A stretch of DNA of 64,000 nucleotides from Butyrivibrio sp. NC3005 (GTDB lineage Bacteria; Bacillota; Clostridia; Lachnospirales; Lachnospiraceae). A program made the position numbers and the translations under genes. The DNA is taken from contig NZ_AUKC01000005.1 in assembly GCF_000424545.1 (NCBI RefSeq), forward strand, positions 62,001 through 126,000. The letters are read 5' to 3'. The number at the start of each line of letters is the position of its first letter. The stretch's first letter is position 1. A model generated the notes under the pieces. That model saw only the letters and a list, made by a program, of their open reading frames with translations. It made no database searches and was not told the origin of the DNA. Positions 1 through 9,245 of the stretch are shown piece after piece.

Positions 1-244
1 AAATAAATACAATTGTGTTCAGATAAGTAAGGTCAAGTGGAACAAGTATAAACTTGTACAAAAGACCGCATACCAAAGATGCAATGGTAATAACAAATAC
101 GATTGCACCGCCCATTCCAACAGCTGATTCAACTTTCTTGGAAACTCCTAAGAATGGACACAGTCCCAAAAACTGTGATAATACTACGTTATTTATGAGA
201 GAGGACATGATCAGAATGCCCAAAAGTCCGCTTATAGTCTGCAT
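1..244 (-). CDS. rnfA: RnfA, electron transport complex subunit A (5' part only)
   Basis: Integral membrane subunit of the Rnf complex, which oxidises reduced ferredoxin with NAD+ and pumps Na+ or H+. Only the first 81 codons are in the window; the gene runs off the left edge. The visible N-terminus ([19 protein letters not shown]...) has the [13 protein letters not shown] stretch typical of RnfA/RsxA, with hydrophobic helices around residues 4-25 and 38-62. The ATG overlaps the rnfE stop by one base (TGATG), indicating translational coupling. RnfB would be expected next, outside the window. Confidence 0.93.
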   Translation of the reverse strand, partial: MQTISGLLGILIMSSLINNVVLSQFLGLCPFLGVSKKVESAVGMGGAIVFVITIASLVCGLLYKFILVPLDLTYLNTIVFI

Positions 245-1029
245 CACTCCTTCTCCTCCTTTCCTGCCTTTGCAGCTTCTCTTTTAGCTTTATCGGCAGC
301 AATAGCACCAGCCATACATGTGCCGCCTTCTTTGAATTTAGAAGTATCTTTACCTTCCTCTTCAAGCTTTCTCTTCATTCTGTTACGAGCTGCCATTAAA
401 GTTCCCAAAACAAGGAATGCACCTGCCTGAAGTACGAAAATACTAATTGGTGTGTACATAGCAAAAGTCTTGCCGATTATGCCTTTTACTACTGTTCCCT
501 CGCCTAAAATCTGTACTCCAAATCCAGTTCCTGCTCCAATAAGTTCTCGAACAAGACCAATAATTGTAATAGAAGCAGTAAATCCAAGTCCCATACCTAT
601 TCCATCAAAAAAAGAAGGAACTATGCCATGCTTGCTGGCATATGACTCTGCACGACCAAAAATGATACAGTTAACAACGATAAGAGGAATATAAACTCCA
701 AGTGCTTCATTCAACGCTGGAAGATATGCCTGCATAAGAAGCTGAACAAGCGTTACGAAAGACGCTATAACTACGATAAAACTTGGAATTCTTACTGTGT
801 CCGGAATAACTTTTCTCAAAAGTGAAATAACTGCATTTGACAAAGCAAGAACGAAAGTTGTAGCAAGTCCCATGGACAAACCATTTATCGCAGATGTTGT
901 AACTGCAAGTGTTGGACACATACCAAGTACTAAAACAAGTGTCGGATTCTCGACAATTATACCATTTGCCAAACGTTCTCCTGGAGTATTAGCTGTAAGT
1001 CCAAGAGCACCTTTTTTCTGACTACTCAT
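244..1029 (-). CDS. rnfE: RnfE, electron transport complex subunit E
   Basis: Membrane subunit of the Rnf ferredoxin:NAD+ oxidoreductase, homologous to RnfA and NqrD/E. The protein has about six hydrophobic segments and the family stretches [13 protein letters not shown] and [18 protein letters not shown]. After the last helix (near residue 220) comes a charged Lys/Glu-rich tail of about 40 residues. I chose the ATG at 1029 (MSSQKKG...) because GAGGT lies 5 nt upstream. An in-frame ATG at 1041 overlaps the rnfG stop as ATGA and is the alternative, adding 4 residues. It sits between rnfG and rnfA in the usual clostridial order C-D-G-E-A-B. Confidence 0.93.
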   Translation of the reverse strand: MSSQKKGALGLTANTPGERLANGIIVENPTLVLVLGMCPTLAVTTSAINGLSMGLATTFVLALSNAVISLLRKVIPDTVRIPSFIVVIASFVTLVQLLMQAYLPALNEALGVYIPLIVVNCIIFGRAESYASKHGIVPSFFDGIGMGLGFTASITIIGLVRELIGAGTGFGVQILGEGTVVKGIIGKTFAMYTPISIFVLQAGAFLVLGTLMAARNRMKRKLEEEGKDTSKFKEGGTCMAGAIAADKAKREAAKAGKEEKE

Positions 1030-1037
1030 TATTGACC

Positions 1038-1694
1038 TCATTTCAGAACCTGCTGATAGTATAGAAGGCCTGCATTTACACCTGCTGTAATTGCTTTGGA
1101 TGTAATAGTCGCTCCTGAAATAGCCTCGATTTTCGTATCAGTTGCATCTGATTTACCTGAACCGTCTTTTACTACCTCGTATACCTGATCTGTAGGAAGA
1201 CCTCCATCGACAGAATACTGAGGAACAATATCAACCTCTGCATTCATACCAAGACCAGGAGTTTCAGCAATGCTTATAAGTGAAATCCCATTAAGAATGC
1301 CGTCTTTTGTAACACCTAAAGAAAACGAAACATTGTCGTTATATCCTTTATTAGTTACCTGCATTACATATCCAATTACATTTTTGTTTTCATCATATGC
1401 TTCACGGACTTCATTAATTGTTGCACCTGCAAAATCACTTTTAGCAAGCAATTCAGAAGCTTTTTCAGAATCAACTATATTATCAAGTCCAAACTCTTTA
1501 GCATCAGGATAAACTGCTAAATAAGCTCCCTTTACTTTGTTAAGTTCCTGCTCTTTTATTGGATTTTTGGTTATTTGATAAACCAATCCAAGAAGTATTC
1601 CGGCAATAAGAGTGATTACAAAAAGGATAGCCGCATTATGAATCATCTCGCCGGTCTCACTTCTTTTTACCGGAGTTTTAGCCTCACTACTCAT
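1038..1694 (-). CDS. rnfG: RnfG, FMN-binding electron transport subunit
   Basis: Extracytoplasmic Rnf subunit carrying covalent FMN. There is one N-terminal membrane anchor (about residues 20-42) followed by an FMN-binding domain. The flavinylation motif SGATITSKA lies near residue 195, with its Thr as the predicted FMN attachment site. Length (218 aa) is normal for the family. The start overlaps the rnfD stop as ATGA and is preceded by a GGAGG-type ribosome binding site, so it is translated as part of the rnf operon. Confidence 0.94.
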   Translation of the reverse strand: MSSEAKTPVKRSETGEMIHNAAILFVITLIAGILLGLVYQITKNPIKEQELNKVKGAYLAVYPDAKEFGLDNIVDSEKASELLAKSDFAGATINEVREAYDENKNVIGYVMQVTNKGYNDNVSFSLGVTKDGILNGISLISIAETPGLGMNAEVDIVPQYSVDGGLPTDQVYEVVKDGSGKSDATDTKIEAISGATITSKAITAGVNAGLLYYQQVLK

Positions 1695-2638
1695 GCTTTT
1701 GCCTCCTTTTTAGACTTTTTAGGAATACCGAAAGCTCTTGGAAGTGTCCATCTCTCGATAAGTGGAACTAAAAGGTTTCCAATAATAATTGCATAGGAAA
1801 CTCCCTCTGCTCCTGTACCAAATATACGGAATATTCCAGTCAAAATTCCAAGCACTATACCATAAACATATTTACCGGCATTTGTAATTGGACTTGTTGT
1901 GTAGTCAGTTGCCATAAAAAAAGCACCAAGCATAAGTCCACCACCTGCAAGCTGTGCTGAAAGATATGTCAAATTTAGTCCATGACCGCCGAAAATAAGA
2001 ACAAAGACTGCAAAGCTGACAATATATGATCCTGGAATTCTAAGGTCTATAACCCCTGTAAGAATAAGAATACATGCGCCAACCACAATTGCTACCATTG
2101 AAGTTTCGCCGATAACGCCACCAACTTTACCAATTATCATATCTGTAACATTAACACTTGTTCCGGCTTTAAGAGCTGCAAGAGGTGTTGCGCCCGAGTA
2201 TGTATCTGTCACATATGTTGTCATAAGTTTTGGAAATGATATTATCAAAAAACATCTTGCTGCAAGTGCAGGGTTCATGAAATTTTGGCCAAGTCCGCCA
2301 AACAACATTTTTACAACAAGAATAGCAAAAATACTTCCCATTATCGGCACCCAGAAAGGAACCGTACAAGGAAGGTTCATTCCAAGTAAAAGACCTGTTA
2401 CAAGCGCAGAATAATCCTTAACTGTAACTGGTTTCTTCATGAGTTTTTCATAAATAAACTCTGTTGCCACTGCAGATATAACTGCTAAAAGCATTATTAT
2501 AAATGCATCCCATCCAAAATTGTAAATACCATACGCAGCCGGCAAACACAATGCTATGACAACCCACATCATAATGCTGGGAGTTGTATCCCCACTTCTT
2601 ACATGTGGATTGGATGAGACATTTCTTAATTCGTCCAT
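1691..2638 (-). CDS. rnfD: RnfD, membrane flavoprotein subunit
   Basis: Integral membrane Rnf subunit (315 aa) with multiple helices and covalent FMN. The flavinylation motif SGATPLAALKAG is visible near residue 160. The typical RnfD phrases GLLLGMNLPCTVPFWVP and GGLGQNFMNPALAARCFL are also present. Together with RnfA and RnfE it should form the ion-translocating membrane core. It overlaps rnfG by 4 nt and follows rnfC by 22 nt, consistent with a single transcript. Confidence 0.95.
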   Translation of the reverse strand: MDELRNVSSNPHVRSGDTTPSIMMWVVIALCLPAAYGIYNFGWDAFIIMLLAVISAVATEFIYEKLMKKPVTVKDYSALVTGLLLGMNLPCTVPFWVPIMGSIFAILVVKMLFGGLGQNFMNPALAARCFLIISFPKLMTTYVTDTYSGATPLAALKAGTSVNVTDMIIGKVGGVIGETSMVAIVVGACILILTGVIDLRIPGSYIVSFAVFVLIFGGHGLNLTYLSAQLAGGGLMLGAFFMATDYTTSPITNAGKYVYGIVLGILTGIFRIFGTGAEGVSYAIIIGNLLVPLIERWTLPRAFGIPKKSKKEAKA

Positions 2639-2660
2639 AATGTCCTCCTATTTTGTCTTA

Positions 2661-3977
2661 TTATTTTTTTCGTGCTGCCAACTGAATCTTACGCATGCCT
2701 TTAATTAGCTGTGTCAGATGACGATGTGCCGGGCAAACGAACGAGCAGCAACCACATTCGCAGCATTCCATACCATATTCCGCAAGGAATCTTTCGGTCT
2801 GATTATGAGTTGCTGCATCTGCCAGATTCTTTGGTACTAACTTTTCAGGACAAGCTTCAACACATCGTCCGCAATTAATACATGCTGTCGGCTCAGTTGC
2901 AGAAACTGCATCAACTGTCAGACAAGTAAGAGCAGATGCAGTCTTTGTTGTCGGAATATCCAAATCAAAGATTGCAAAACCCATCATAGGTCCGCCAGAA
3001 ATAATCTTTGCCGGTTCCTTTACAAATCCACCTGCATCTTCAACAAGTTCACGATAATTTGTTCCAATTCTAACTTTATAGTTACACGGATCCTTGACAG
3101 CATCACCAGTTATAGTTACAATTCGTTCCATAAGCGGACGACCTTCTGTAACCGCACGTGAAATTGCACACAAAGTATCGGTATTATCAACAATGCATCC
3201 CGCATCAGCCGGAAGCATAGAAGAATTAATTTCTCTTCCAGTACATGCATAGATGAGCATTCGCTCTGCACCTTGTGGATATTTTGTCTGCAATGTCTTG
3301 ACACTTATTTTGGAATCATCTTTCACCAGTTCCTGTAACTTTTCTATAGCTTTTGGCTTATTATCTTCTACTGCAATAATTCCTCTTGCCTTAGGGAAAA
3401 TAGAGACAGCAATCCTGAGTCCTTGAACAAGAAGTTCTGGTTCCTCAATCATTCTTCTGTAATCAGAAGTCAAATACGGTTCACATTCTGAACAGTTTGC
3501 TATTACGTATTCAATTTTGTCCGGTTCTTTTGGGGATAATTTGACGGCAGTTGGAAAACCTGCACCACCCATTCCTACAACACCAGCTTCTCGTACAGCT
3601 GCCACTATCTCTTCTGGTGTCATTTCTTCCCAAGGTTTCATTTTGGGATATGCAACTTCTTCGTACTTACCATCATTTTCTACAATGATACTATCGCACA
3701 TTCCGCCTGTTGCAAGTCTTCTTGGCTCAATCGCTTTAACAGTACCTGAAACCGTTGCATAAATCGGCGCAGATACAAAACCTGAAGCCTCTGCAATCTT
3801 CTGTCCAGTCAGAACATGGTCTCCTACTGCCACTATAGGTTTAGCCGGAGCACCGATATGCTGTGATATCGGATATACCAGATCCCCTTTTGGCAGAACT
3901 GTCTTTATGGGTTTGTCCATTGTTAATTCTTTTCCTTCATATGGATGGACTCCCCCTACGAATGTAAGTCTTGCCAT
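2661..3977 (-). CDS. rnfC: RnfC, NADH/ferredoxin-side Fe-S and FMN subunit
   Basis: Peripheral cytoplasmic subunit exchanging electrons with NAD(H). An N-terminal biotin/lipoyl-like RnfC domain (about 1-115) is followed by the NuoF-like NAD/FMN domain with GMGGAGFPTAVKL near residue 135. A SLBB region comes next, then two 4Fe-4S motifs near the C-terminus (CINCGRCVEACP and CCECGCCSFVCP). At 438 aa the length is normal. It is first in the operon; the 5' side carries an unusual leader (see 4006-4065). Confidence 0.96.
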   Translation of the reverse strand: MARLTFVGGVHPYEGKELTMDKPIKTVLPKGDLVYPISQHIGAPAKPIVAVGDHVLTGQKIAEASGFVSAPIYATVSGTVKAIEPRRLATGGMCDSIIVENDGKYEEVAYPKMKPWEEMTPEEIVAAVREAGVVGMGGAGFPTAVKLSPKEPDKIEYVIANCSECEPYLTSDYRRMIEEPELLVQGLRIAVSIFPKARGIIAVEDNKPKAIEKLQELVKDDSKISVKTLQTKYPQGAERMLIYACTGREINSSMLPADAGCIVDNTDTLCAISRAVTEGRPLMERIVTITGDAVKDPCNYKVRIGTNYRELVEDAGGFVKEPAKIISGGPMMGFAIFDLDIPTTKTASALTCLTVDAVSATEPTACINCGRCVEACPEKLVPKNLADAATHNQTERFLAEYGMECCECGCCSFVCPAHRHLTQLIKGMRKIQLAARKK

Positions 3978-4316
3978 TTCCTACCCTTCTTTCTGAACGT
4001 ACCTTGTAACTTGGTGTTACTGTTTGCACTCTTCAGTAACTTACTCTGGTACAGCTCTGGTTACTATCACTACTCTTGTAGCAATGTTGTTATGTAGCAA
4101 AAAAATTACAAATTAATTCACTTCTTATATTTTACGCTATTTTCATAAAAATTGCCATATGGAGCCATTAAAATTGACGAAATTTTGGTAATTTTATTCA
4201 TCATCCTGAACGCGTTTTCGATTTTTTAGTCTATGCTAACTATTTTTACATTATCTTTTGTTATTAAATTAAAAAAATGATAGAATAGTCTCTGATAATA
4301 CTTTTGTGAGGTTAAC
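3978..4316. promoter_or_regulatory. Divergent intergenic region with structured rnfC leader
   Basis: This 339-bp region separates rnfC (minus) from the YprB-like gene (plus) and contains no gene. On the minus strand, four mutually complementary blocks lie upstream of rnfC: AGTAAC (4060-4065), GTTACTG (4034-4040), CAGTAAC (4016-4022) and GTTAC (4006-4010). They can pair 1:2 with 3:4, or 2:3, so alternative folds are possible. A weak sigma-A-like pair upstream (TGGCAA, 17 nt, TAAAAT) is a candidate promoter. No U-run follows the stems, so a translational or processing effect is as likely as termination. Confidence 0.5.
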
Positions 4317-5498
4317 ATGAAGATTACAAATAAAAAAATAAATAATATCAATAATTTGGCCTTCAAATATCCATTAGAAAAAATAGCTGATATAAACAAA
4401 ATCCTTTTCGTAGATATTGAGACTACTGGACTTTTTGTCAAATCATCTACTATTTATCTTATAGGATGTGCGTTCTTTGAAAACGGAAATTGGAATATAC
4501 GCCAATGGTTTTCCGATACCATTGATGAAAGCAATAAAATTCTTTCTGATTTCCTGAATTTTTCAGCTAATTATTCAACTCTTATAACTTTTAACGGAAA
4601 TAGATTTGATTTTCCTTTCATTGACGCTAAATGTAAAGAATTTGAATTAGATAATCCATTGACAAGTCAAGAATCTATTGATTTGTACAAAGAAATATCC
4701 GGTTATAGAAATCTACTTTGTTTGGAAAACTGCAAACAAAAAACAATTGAGAAATTTTTAGGAATAAATAGAGAAGACAAGTATTCTGGTCAGGAACTCA
4801 TCGAAATATATGCAGAATATCAGCAAAAGCCGTCCACCGAATCATTTGAAAAGCTTATTCTCCATAATGCGGATGACATAAATGGAATGTTCAACATTAT
4901 GCCTATATTGTTTTATCCCGACCTTTTTGAACAAATAAAAAATGCACCTCTCATCCAAATAAAAAACGATAACGACCTTCAGGAAATGCCCAATGAATTG
5001 CCGGTTAAAGCTGTCAAAGTTGCAGCCAACTACTATGATGATATAAACAGAATTCAAAAAGAAGAATTGTTTATGAAAATTCTGCTTCCGTTTTCATTAC
5101 CAGTAGACTTCAAATTACAGTCTGATGGAGTGTTCTTTGAAACAGATAATGGTTATGCAAATATTCGCATTCCAATTTATGACGAAGAAATGAAGTACTT
5201 CTATACCAATTATAAGGATTACTACTATCTTCCAGACGAAGATCAGGCAATTCATAAATCTGTTGCCAAATTTGTTGACAGATCACATAGAGTTCAAGCA
5301 AGTGCTAGAAATTGTTATACTAGAAAACCTGCTCAATATTTACCAGAATGGGATTTAGCTTTTATACCATTTTTCAAAAGAAGTTATGATGAGCACAGTC
5401 TTTTCTTTGAATTAACTGATTCTTTAAAGAAAAGCCGAAATGGTATGAGTCTTTATGCATTACACATACTTAGACACTTATTTTTTGACAAAATATAA
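4317..5498 (+). CDS. YprB-like ribonuclease H-fold 3'-5' exonuclease domain protein
   Basis: The first half (about residues 25-205) matches the YprB RNase H-like/DEDD exonuclease family. FVDIETTGL gives the first acidic pair (DxE), TFNGNRFDFPF the second Asp region, and HNADDINGMF the late acidic residues. The C-terminal 180 residues are not a domain I recognise and lack the TPR repeats found in Bacillus YprB. Substrate is unknown; a nucleic acid is expected from the fold. It is transcribed alone, divergently from rnfC, and ends at a bidirectional terminator. Confidence 0.8.
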   Translation: MKITNKKINNINNLAFKYPLEKIADINKILFVDIETTGLFVKSSTIYLIGCAFFENGNWNIRQWFSDTIDESNKILSDFLNFSANYSTLITFNGNRFDFPFIDAKCKEFELDNPLTSQESIDLYKEISGYRNLLCLENCKQKTIEKFLGINREDKYSGQELIEIYAEYQQKPSTESFEKLILHNADDINGMFNIMPILFYPDLFEQIKNAPLIQIKNDNDLQEMPNELPVKAVKVAANYYDDINRIQKEELFMKILLPFSLPVDFKLQSDGVFFETDNGYANIRIPIYDEEMKYFYTNYKDYYYLPDEDQAIHKSVAKFVDRSHRVQASARNCYTRKPAQYLPEWDLAFIPFFKRSYDEHSLFFELTDSLKKSRNGMSLYALHILRHLFFDKI

Positions 5499-5523
5499 GA
5501 CTATGCAATAATAAAAAATCAAA

Positions 5524-5573
5524 AAAGGCGCAAACTAGTCATTTGAAATTATCTTTGACTAGTTTACACCTTT
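5524..5573. terminator. Bidirectional intrinsic terminator between the yprB-like gene and cheR
   Basis: An 18-nt arm (5524-5541) pairs with 5556-5573 with two mismatches. T-rich tracts flank it on both sides, so it can end the plus-strand gene and the convergent cheR transcript. Confidence 0.85.
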
Positions 5574-5650
5574 ATTTTTATAAAAAAAATAAAAAAGCAT
5601 CTAATTTAATCTATTACTTGTTAATAAGTGTTTACTTTTAAACAAATCAT

Positions 5651-6433
5651 TTACTTGGAAGGCCGTTCATAGTAGAACGAATTTTTTCTTTCAAATCCAA
5701 TATCTTTATAATTTATTATCTGTTCTGTAGCACCAATAAACAGTATTCCTCCAGGAGCTAATGCCTCGTAATACTTTCTAAATGTGATATCCTTGGCTTC
5801 CTCAGTAAAGTATATAAGCACATTTCTACATACTATCAGATGATAATTCTTAGGATATGGATCTCTTAACAAATCCGCCTGTTTAAAAGTCACTCTACTT
5901 TTTATATCGTTTGAAACAGCAAACATTCCATCTGGTGTTTTTGTAAAATACTTAGACTTAAACTCAGATGGTACCCCTGAAATTTCTTTCTCATTATAGA
6001 CTCCAAGCTTGGCCTTAGCGATTGCAACAGTATCCAAATCTGTAGCCAGAATGTTTATTTGATTAAGCGGAACATGTTTTGACAACAACATTACTATAGT
6101 GTAGGGTTCATCTCCTGTTGAACATGCTGCACTCCAAATTTTTAAATTCTTGCCAAATTTGCCCATAAGTTCTGGAACCATCTGCTGATCCATCAATCGC
6201 CATTGATCTGGATTTCTAAAAAATTCTGACACGTTAATAGTAAGATAGTTGACAAAAGTATTTAATACTTCTCTATCTTTTTTCAGCATCCCTGCAAATT
6301 CATCGTAGCCTTTAGCCTCATATTTTCCAATGAGTGTATCTATTCTACGTTTCATCTGTTTTTCTTTATAAGCATTCAAATCAATCTTAGTCAGGTCATA
6401 AACAGCTTTTTTAAACCATTCATAATCGCTCAT
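5651..6433 (-). CDS. cheR: CheR, chemotaxis protein-glutamate O-methyltransferase
   Basis: Methylates glutamates on chemoreceptors using S-adenosylmethionine. The N-terminal all-alpha CheR domain (about 1-75) contains the basic RRIDTLIGKY helix, and the methyltransferase domain follows from residue 80. The SAM site shows AACSTGDEPYTIVMLL. The downstream motifs NILATDLD and VCRNVLIYF are those of CheR. Length (260 aa) is typical. It stands apart from other che genes here, though a chemoreceptor (37014) and a CheC-like protein (29662) occur in the window. Confidence 0.95.
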   Translation of the reverse strand: MSDYEWFKKAVYDLTKIDLNAYKEKQMKRRIDTLIGKYEAKGYDEFAGMLKKDREVLNTFVNYLTINVSEFFRNPDQWRLMDQQMVPELMGKFGKNLKIWSAACSTGDEPYTIVMLLSKHVPLNQINILATDLDTVAIAKAKLGVYNEKEISGVPSEFKSKYFTKTPDGMFAVSNDIKSRVTFKQADLLRDPYPKNYHLIVCRNVLIYFTEEAKDITFRKYYEALAPGGILFIGATEQIINYKDIGFERKNSFYYERPSK

Positions 6434-6524
6434 GTATCGCCCTCCGTGTCAGAATACAATATTACAAACTATAATTAGCTCCATCTATATTATCGGATAC
6501 TTTTTCAATTTATTAATGACAAAA

Positions 6525-6553
6525 GACCGCTATGCATAAAATGCATAGCGGTC
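6525..6553 (-). terminator. Intrinsic terminator after the S1 protein gene
   Basis: A perfect 13-bp stem (GACCGCTATGCAT) with a 3-nt loop is followed on the minus strand by TTTT. It lies 46 nt beyond the S1 gene stop. Confidence 0.85.
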
Positions 6554-6598
6554 CAAATTATAAACATCTAATTATCAATAAATGATATCAATCACTTA

Positions 6599-7720
6599 TC
6601 AATCCTGATCAGCGATAGTCTGCTCAATATCAACAGATACTACATCACCATTCTCTTCCTTGTCGCCCTGAAGCATAGCCTTAACACTAAGACTAATCTT
6701 GTGCTCATCACCGTTGAAATCAACGATCTTAGCTGTAACTTCCTGACCAACCTTAAGTACATCAGATGGCTTATCTACATGCTCCTTAGAAATCTGAGAA
6801 ACATGAAGAAGTGCATCAATACCAGGTTCAAGTTCAACGAATGCGCCAAAGTCTGTCATACGTGCAACACTACCTGTTACAACTGTTCCAACAGCGTACT
6901 TCTCAGAAGCATCCTTCCAAGGATTCTCGTCATCAAATTTTCTAGAAAGAGCAATCTTCTTTCCTTCGATTGACTTAACAAGAACTTTAACCTTGTCACC
7001 AACCTTGAATACCTTCTTAGGATTCTCAACTCTGCCCCAAGACATCTCTGAAATGTGGAGAAGTCCATCAGCACCACCTAAATCGATGAATGCACCGAAA
7101 TCAGTAACATTCTTAACTGTTCCTTCAGCAATATCGCCAACCTGAATCTTATCAAATAACTCCTTAGCCTTCTCAGCTTTTTCTGCAGAGATAAGCATAC
7201 GTCTGTTACCGATGTATCTTCTTCTACGAGGATTGTACTCAGTTACAACAAACTGAATCTCCTGATCCTGATACTTTGTAAGATCCTTCTCATATGTATC
7301 GGATACAAGGCTAGCTGGAATGAAAATTCTTACCTCATCAACAACAACTACAAGTCCACCATCCAGAACCTGTACAACCTTAGCGGAAAGCGTCTCTTTG
7401 TTGTTGAATGCTTCCTCGATTCTCTTATTGCCACGATCAAGAGCAAGTCTCTTATAGGAAAGAATAACCTGTCCATCAGCATCGTTGGTCTTGAGGACTT
7501 TAACATCCATCTTGTCGCCAACATTAAGCTTTGTGGTAAGATCAACGTTCTCGTTGCTGTACTCATTTCTGGAAAGAATACCGTCGGATTTGTAACCAAT
7601 GTTGAGGATTGCTTCATCAGGTTTAACATCGATTATTGTACCTTCAACGACCTCCCCTGTATGAATTGTCTTGAATGACTCGTTGAGCATCTGCTCAAAT
7701 GTCTGATCCTGTTCTGACAT
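6599..7720 (-). CDS. S1 RNA-binding domain protein (ribosomal protein S1 homologue)
   Basis: 373-aa protein with four S1 (OB-fold) domains at roughly residues 17-85, 100-170, 190-257 and 273-345. The last two carry the classic phrases VTDFGAFIDLGGADGLLHISEMSW and MTDFGAFVELEPGIDALLHVSQIS. It probably binds mRNA at the ribosome, as for short Firmicute S1 homologues. The ATG at 7720 is preceded by GAGGAGG at good spacing; an upstream TTG overlaps that site and is rejected. The start lies inside the end of ispH (26-nt overlap), so the two are coupled. Confidence 0.9.
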   Translation of the reverse strand: MSEQDQTFEQMLNESFKTIHTGEVVEGTIIDVKPDEAILNIGYKSDGILSRNEYSNENVDLTTKLNVGDKMDVKVLKTNDADGQVILSYKRLALDRGNKRIEEAFNNKETLSAKVVQVLDGGLVVVVDEVRIFIPASLVSDTYEKDLTKYQDQEIQFVVTEYNPRRRRYIGNRRMLISAEKAEKAKELFDKIQVGDIAEGTVKNVTDFGAFIDLGGADGLLHISEMSWGRVENPKKVFKVGDKVKVLVKSIEGKKIALSRKFDDENPWKDASEKYAVGTVVTGSVARMTDFGAFVELEPGIDALLHVSQISKEHVDKPSDVLKVGQEVTAKIVDFNGDEHKISLSVKAMLQGDKEENGDVVSVDIEQTIADQD

Positions 7721-8549
7721 GTGTCTGAACCTCCTCAATGATTTTCTTTGGGGTTGACGCCCCAGCGGTAATTCCCACTTTATTTACACCCTCAGGAAAT
7801 TTCTGAGGGAGATCATCAGCGGTTTGTACGAAATATGTATGCTCACACTTATTCTTGCAGATCTCATACAATTTTCGCGTATTCGAACTATTGGTTCCGC
7901 CTATGACTACCATCGCATCAACTTCCACAGCGATCTGCTCGGCTTCTGTTTGCCTCTCCTGTGTAGCATTACATATAGTATTCACAATATTAATATTGTA
8001 GCCTTTATTTTGGAAAATTTCAACCGTCTCTTTAAACTTTTTGTAATTAAATGTGGTCTGAGAGACTAAAGTAATAGGTGTATCCCTTGAAATATCGAAG
8101 TTTTCAGCATCTTCAATTTTTTCTATAACATATACTGGACCATTAGCCCAGGAAACTATTCCTTCGACTTCTGGATGTGCCTGGTTTCCAGTAATTACAA
8201 TTGTCCGACCCTTTGCACTTTCTTCATCGACAATTCTGTGAATTCTCTTTACAAACGGACAAGTTGCATCAATACAATCAATACCCTGTTTTTGAATTTT
8301 CTCTTCTGTTGCTCTTGGTATTCCATGTGCGCGAATAATCATGGTTCCCTCATGAATATCTTTAAGCTCCTCTAAACAATTTACCACATGAACACCTTTT
8401 TGTTCAAGATCTTTTACTACTTCTTCATTATGAATTATTGGTCCATATGTATAAATAGATTCTTTTTTTCCAATCTGATCATAAACTGTATCAACAGCTT
8501 TTTTTACACCAAAGCAAAATCCTGCATGCTCGGCAAGTATAATTTCCAT
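7695..8549 (-). CDS. ispH: IspH, 4-hydroxy-3-methylbut-2-enyl diphosphate reductase
   Basis: Last step of the MEP isoprenoid pathway, making IPP and DMAPP with a 4Fe-4S cluster. The three cluster cysteines are visible in HAGFCFGVKKAV (Cys12), DATCPFVKR (Cys97) and NTICNATQERQ (near 195). Conserved substrate-site stretches RAHGIP and GNQAHPEVEG are present. At 284 aa it has the usual length. Cmk lies 16 nt upstream, and the S1 gene overlaps downstream. Cmk-IspH-S1 adjacency, sometimes with fusion, is a known arrangement in Firmicutes. Confidence 0.96.
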   Translation of the reverse strand: MEIILAEHAGFCFGVKKAVDTVYDQIGKKESIYTYGPIIHNEEVVKDLEQKGVHVVNCLEELKDIHEGTMIIRAHGIPRATEEKIQKQGIDCIDATCPFVKRIHRIVDEESAKGRTIVITGNQAHPEVEGIVSWANGPVYVIEKIEDAENFDISRDTPITLVSQTTFNYKKFKETVEIFQNKGYNINIVNTICNATQERQTEAEQIAVEVDAMVVIGGTNSSNTRKLYEICKNKCEHTYFVQTADDLPQKFPEGVNKVGITAGASTPKKIIEEVQTHVRTGSDI

Positions 8550-8565
8550 TTAATAATCTTCCTTT

Positions 8566-9225
8566 TTATTTATTGAAAAGAGATATGATCTTATCTGCTA
8601 CTTCATCAATGGTCATATCTGAAGAATCTACCATAACAGAATCCTCTGCCTGTTTCAAAGGTGATGTTTCTCTATGCATATCTCTATAATCTCTTTTTGC
8701 AATCTCTTCTTCAATAGACTTAAGATCACATGCTTCTCCACGTTGTGTTTGTTCTTTATATCGTCTAAGAGCGCGAACTTTAACACTAGCAGTGAGAAAA
8801 ATTTTCAAATCCGCATTTGGAAGTACAACTGTTCCTATGTCTCTTCCATCCATTACTACGTCTTCTTCACTTGCAAGCTTTTGCTGAAGAGAAACAAGTT
8901 TTTCTCTTAACCTTGGAACTACACTTGACTTTGAAGCCATCGCAGAAACTTCCTCTGTTCGAATAAGGCTGTTTACATTTTCTCCATTTAGAAATACTAC
9001 CTGTTCACCATTTTCATGACGAATAGTAATATCTGCCTTTTGAGACATTTCACCAATTGCCTGTTCATCATTTCCATCGATATTATTTCTAATCATGAAA
9101 AGAGCCATTGCTCTATACATTGCTCCTGTATCAACATAAATAAATCCAAGTTTTTTGGAAACAATCTTCGCAATTGTGCTCTTTCCTGCTCCTGCAGGTC
9201 CATCGATAGCTATATTCTGACTCAT
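8566..9225 (-). CDS. cmk: Cmk, (d)CMP kinase
   Basis: Phosphorylates CMP and dCMP with ATP. The P-loop IDGPAGAGKST is at residues 6-16. YVDTGAMYRAM follows near residue 30 and DGRDIGTVVLP near 150; the Lid arginines lie in ALRRYKEQTQRG and REIAKRDYRDMHRETSPL-like sequence. Length (219 aa) is standard. It sits between the flavoprotein gene and ispH with short spacers, as one operon. Confidence 0.95.
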   Translation of the reverse strand: MSQNIAIDGPAGAGKSTIAKIVSKKLGFIYVDTGAMYRAMALFMIRNNIDGNDEQAIGEMSQKADITIRHENGEQVVFLNGENVNSLIRTEEVSAMASKSSVVPRLREKLVSLQQKLASEEDVVMDGRDIGTVVLPNADLKIFLTASVKVRALRRYKEQTQRGEACDLKSIEEEIAKRDYRDMHRETSPLKQAEDSVMVDSSDMTIDEVADKIISLFNK

Positions 9226-9245
9226 TTTCTACTCCTAAAATTTAT

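Noticed and set aside
4317-5498. DNA polymerase III epsilon-like proofreading exonuclease
   Set aside because: The DxE motif fits, but later motifs and the overall pattern agree better with the YprB RNase H-like family.
7721-7738. TTG start of the S1 protein six codons upstream
   Set aside because: The TTG overlaps the GAGGAGG ribosome site that serves the ATG at 7720.
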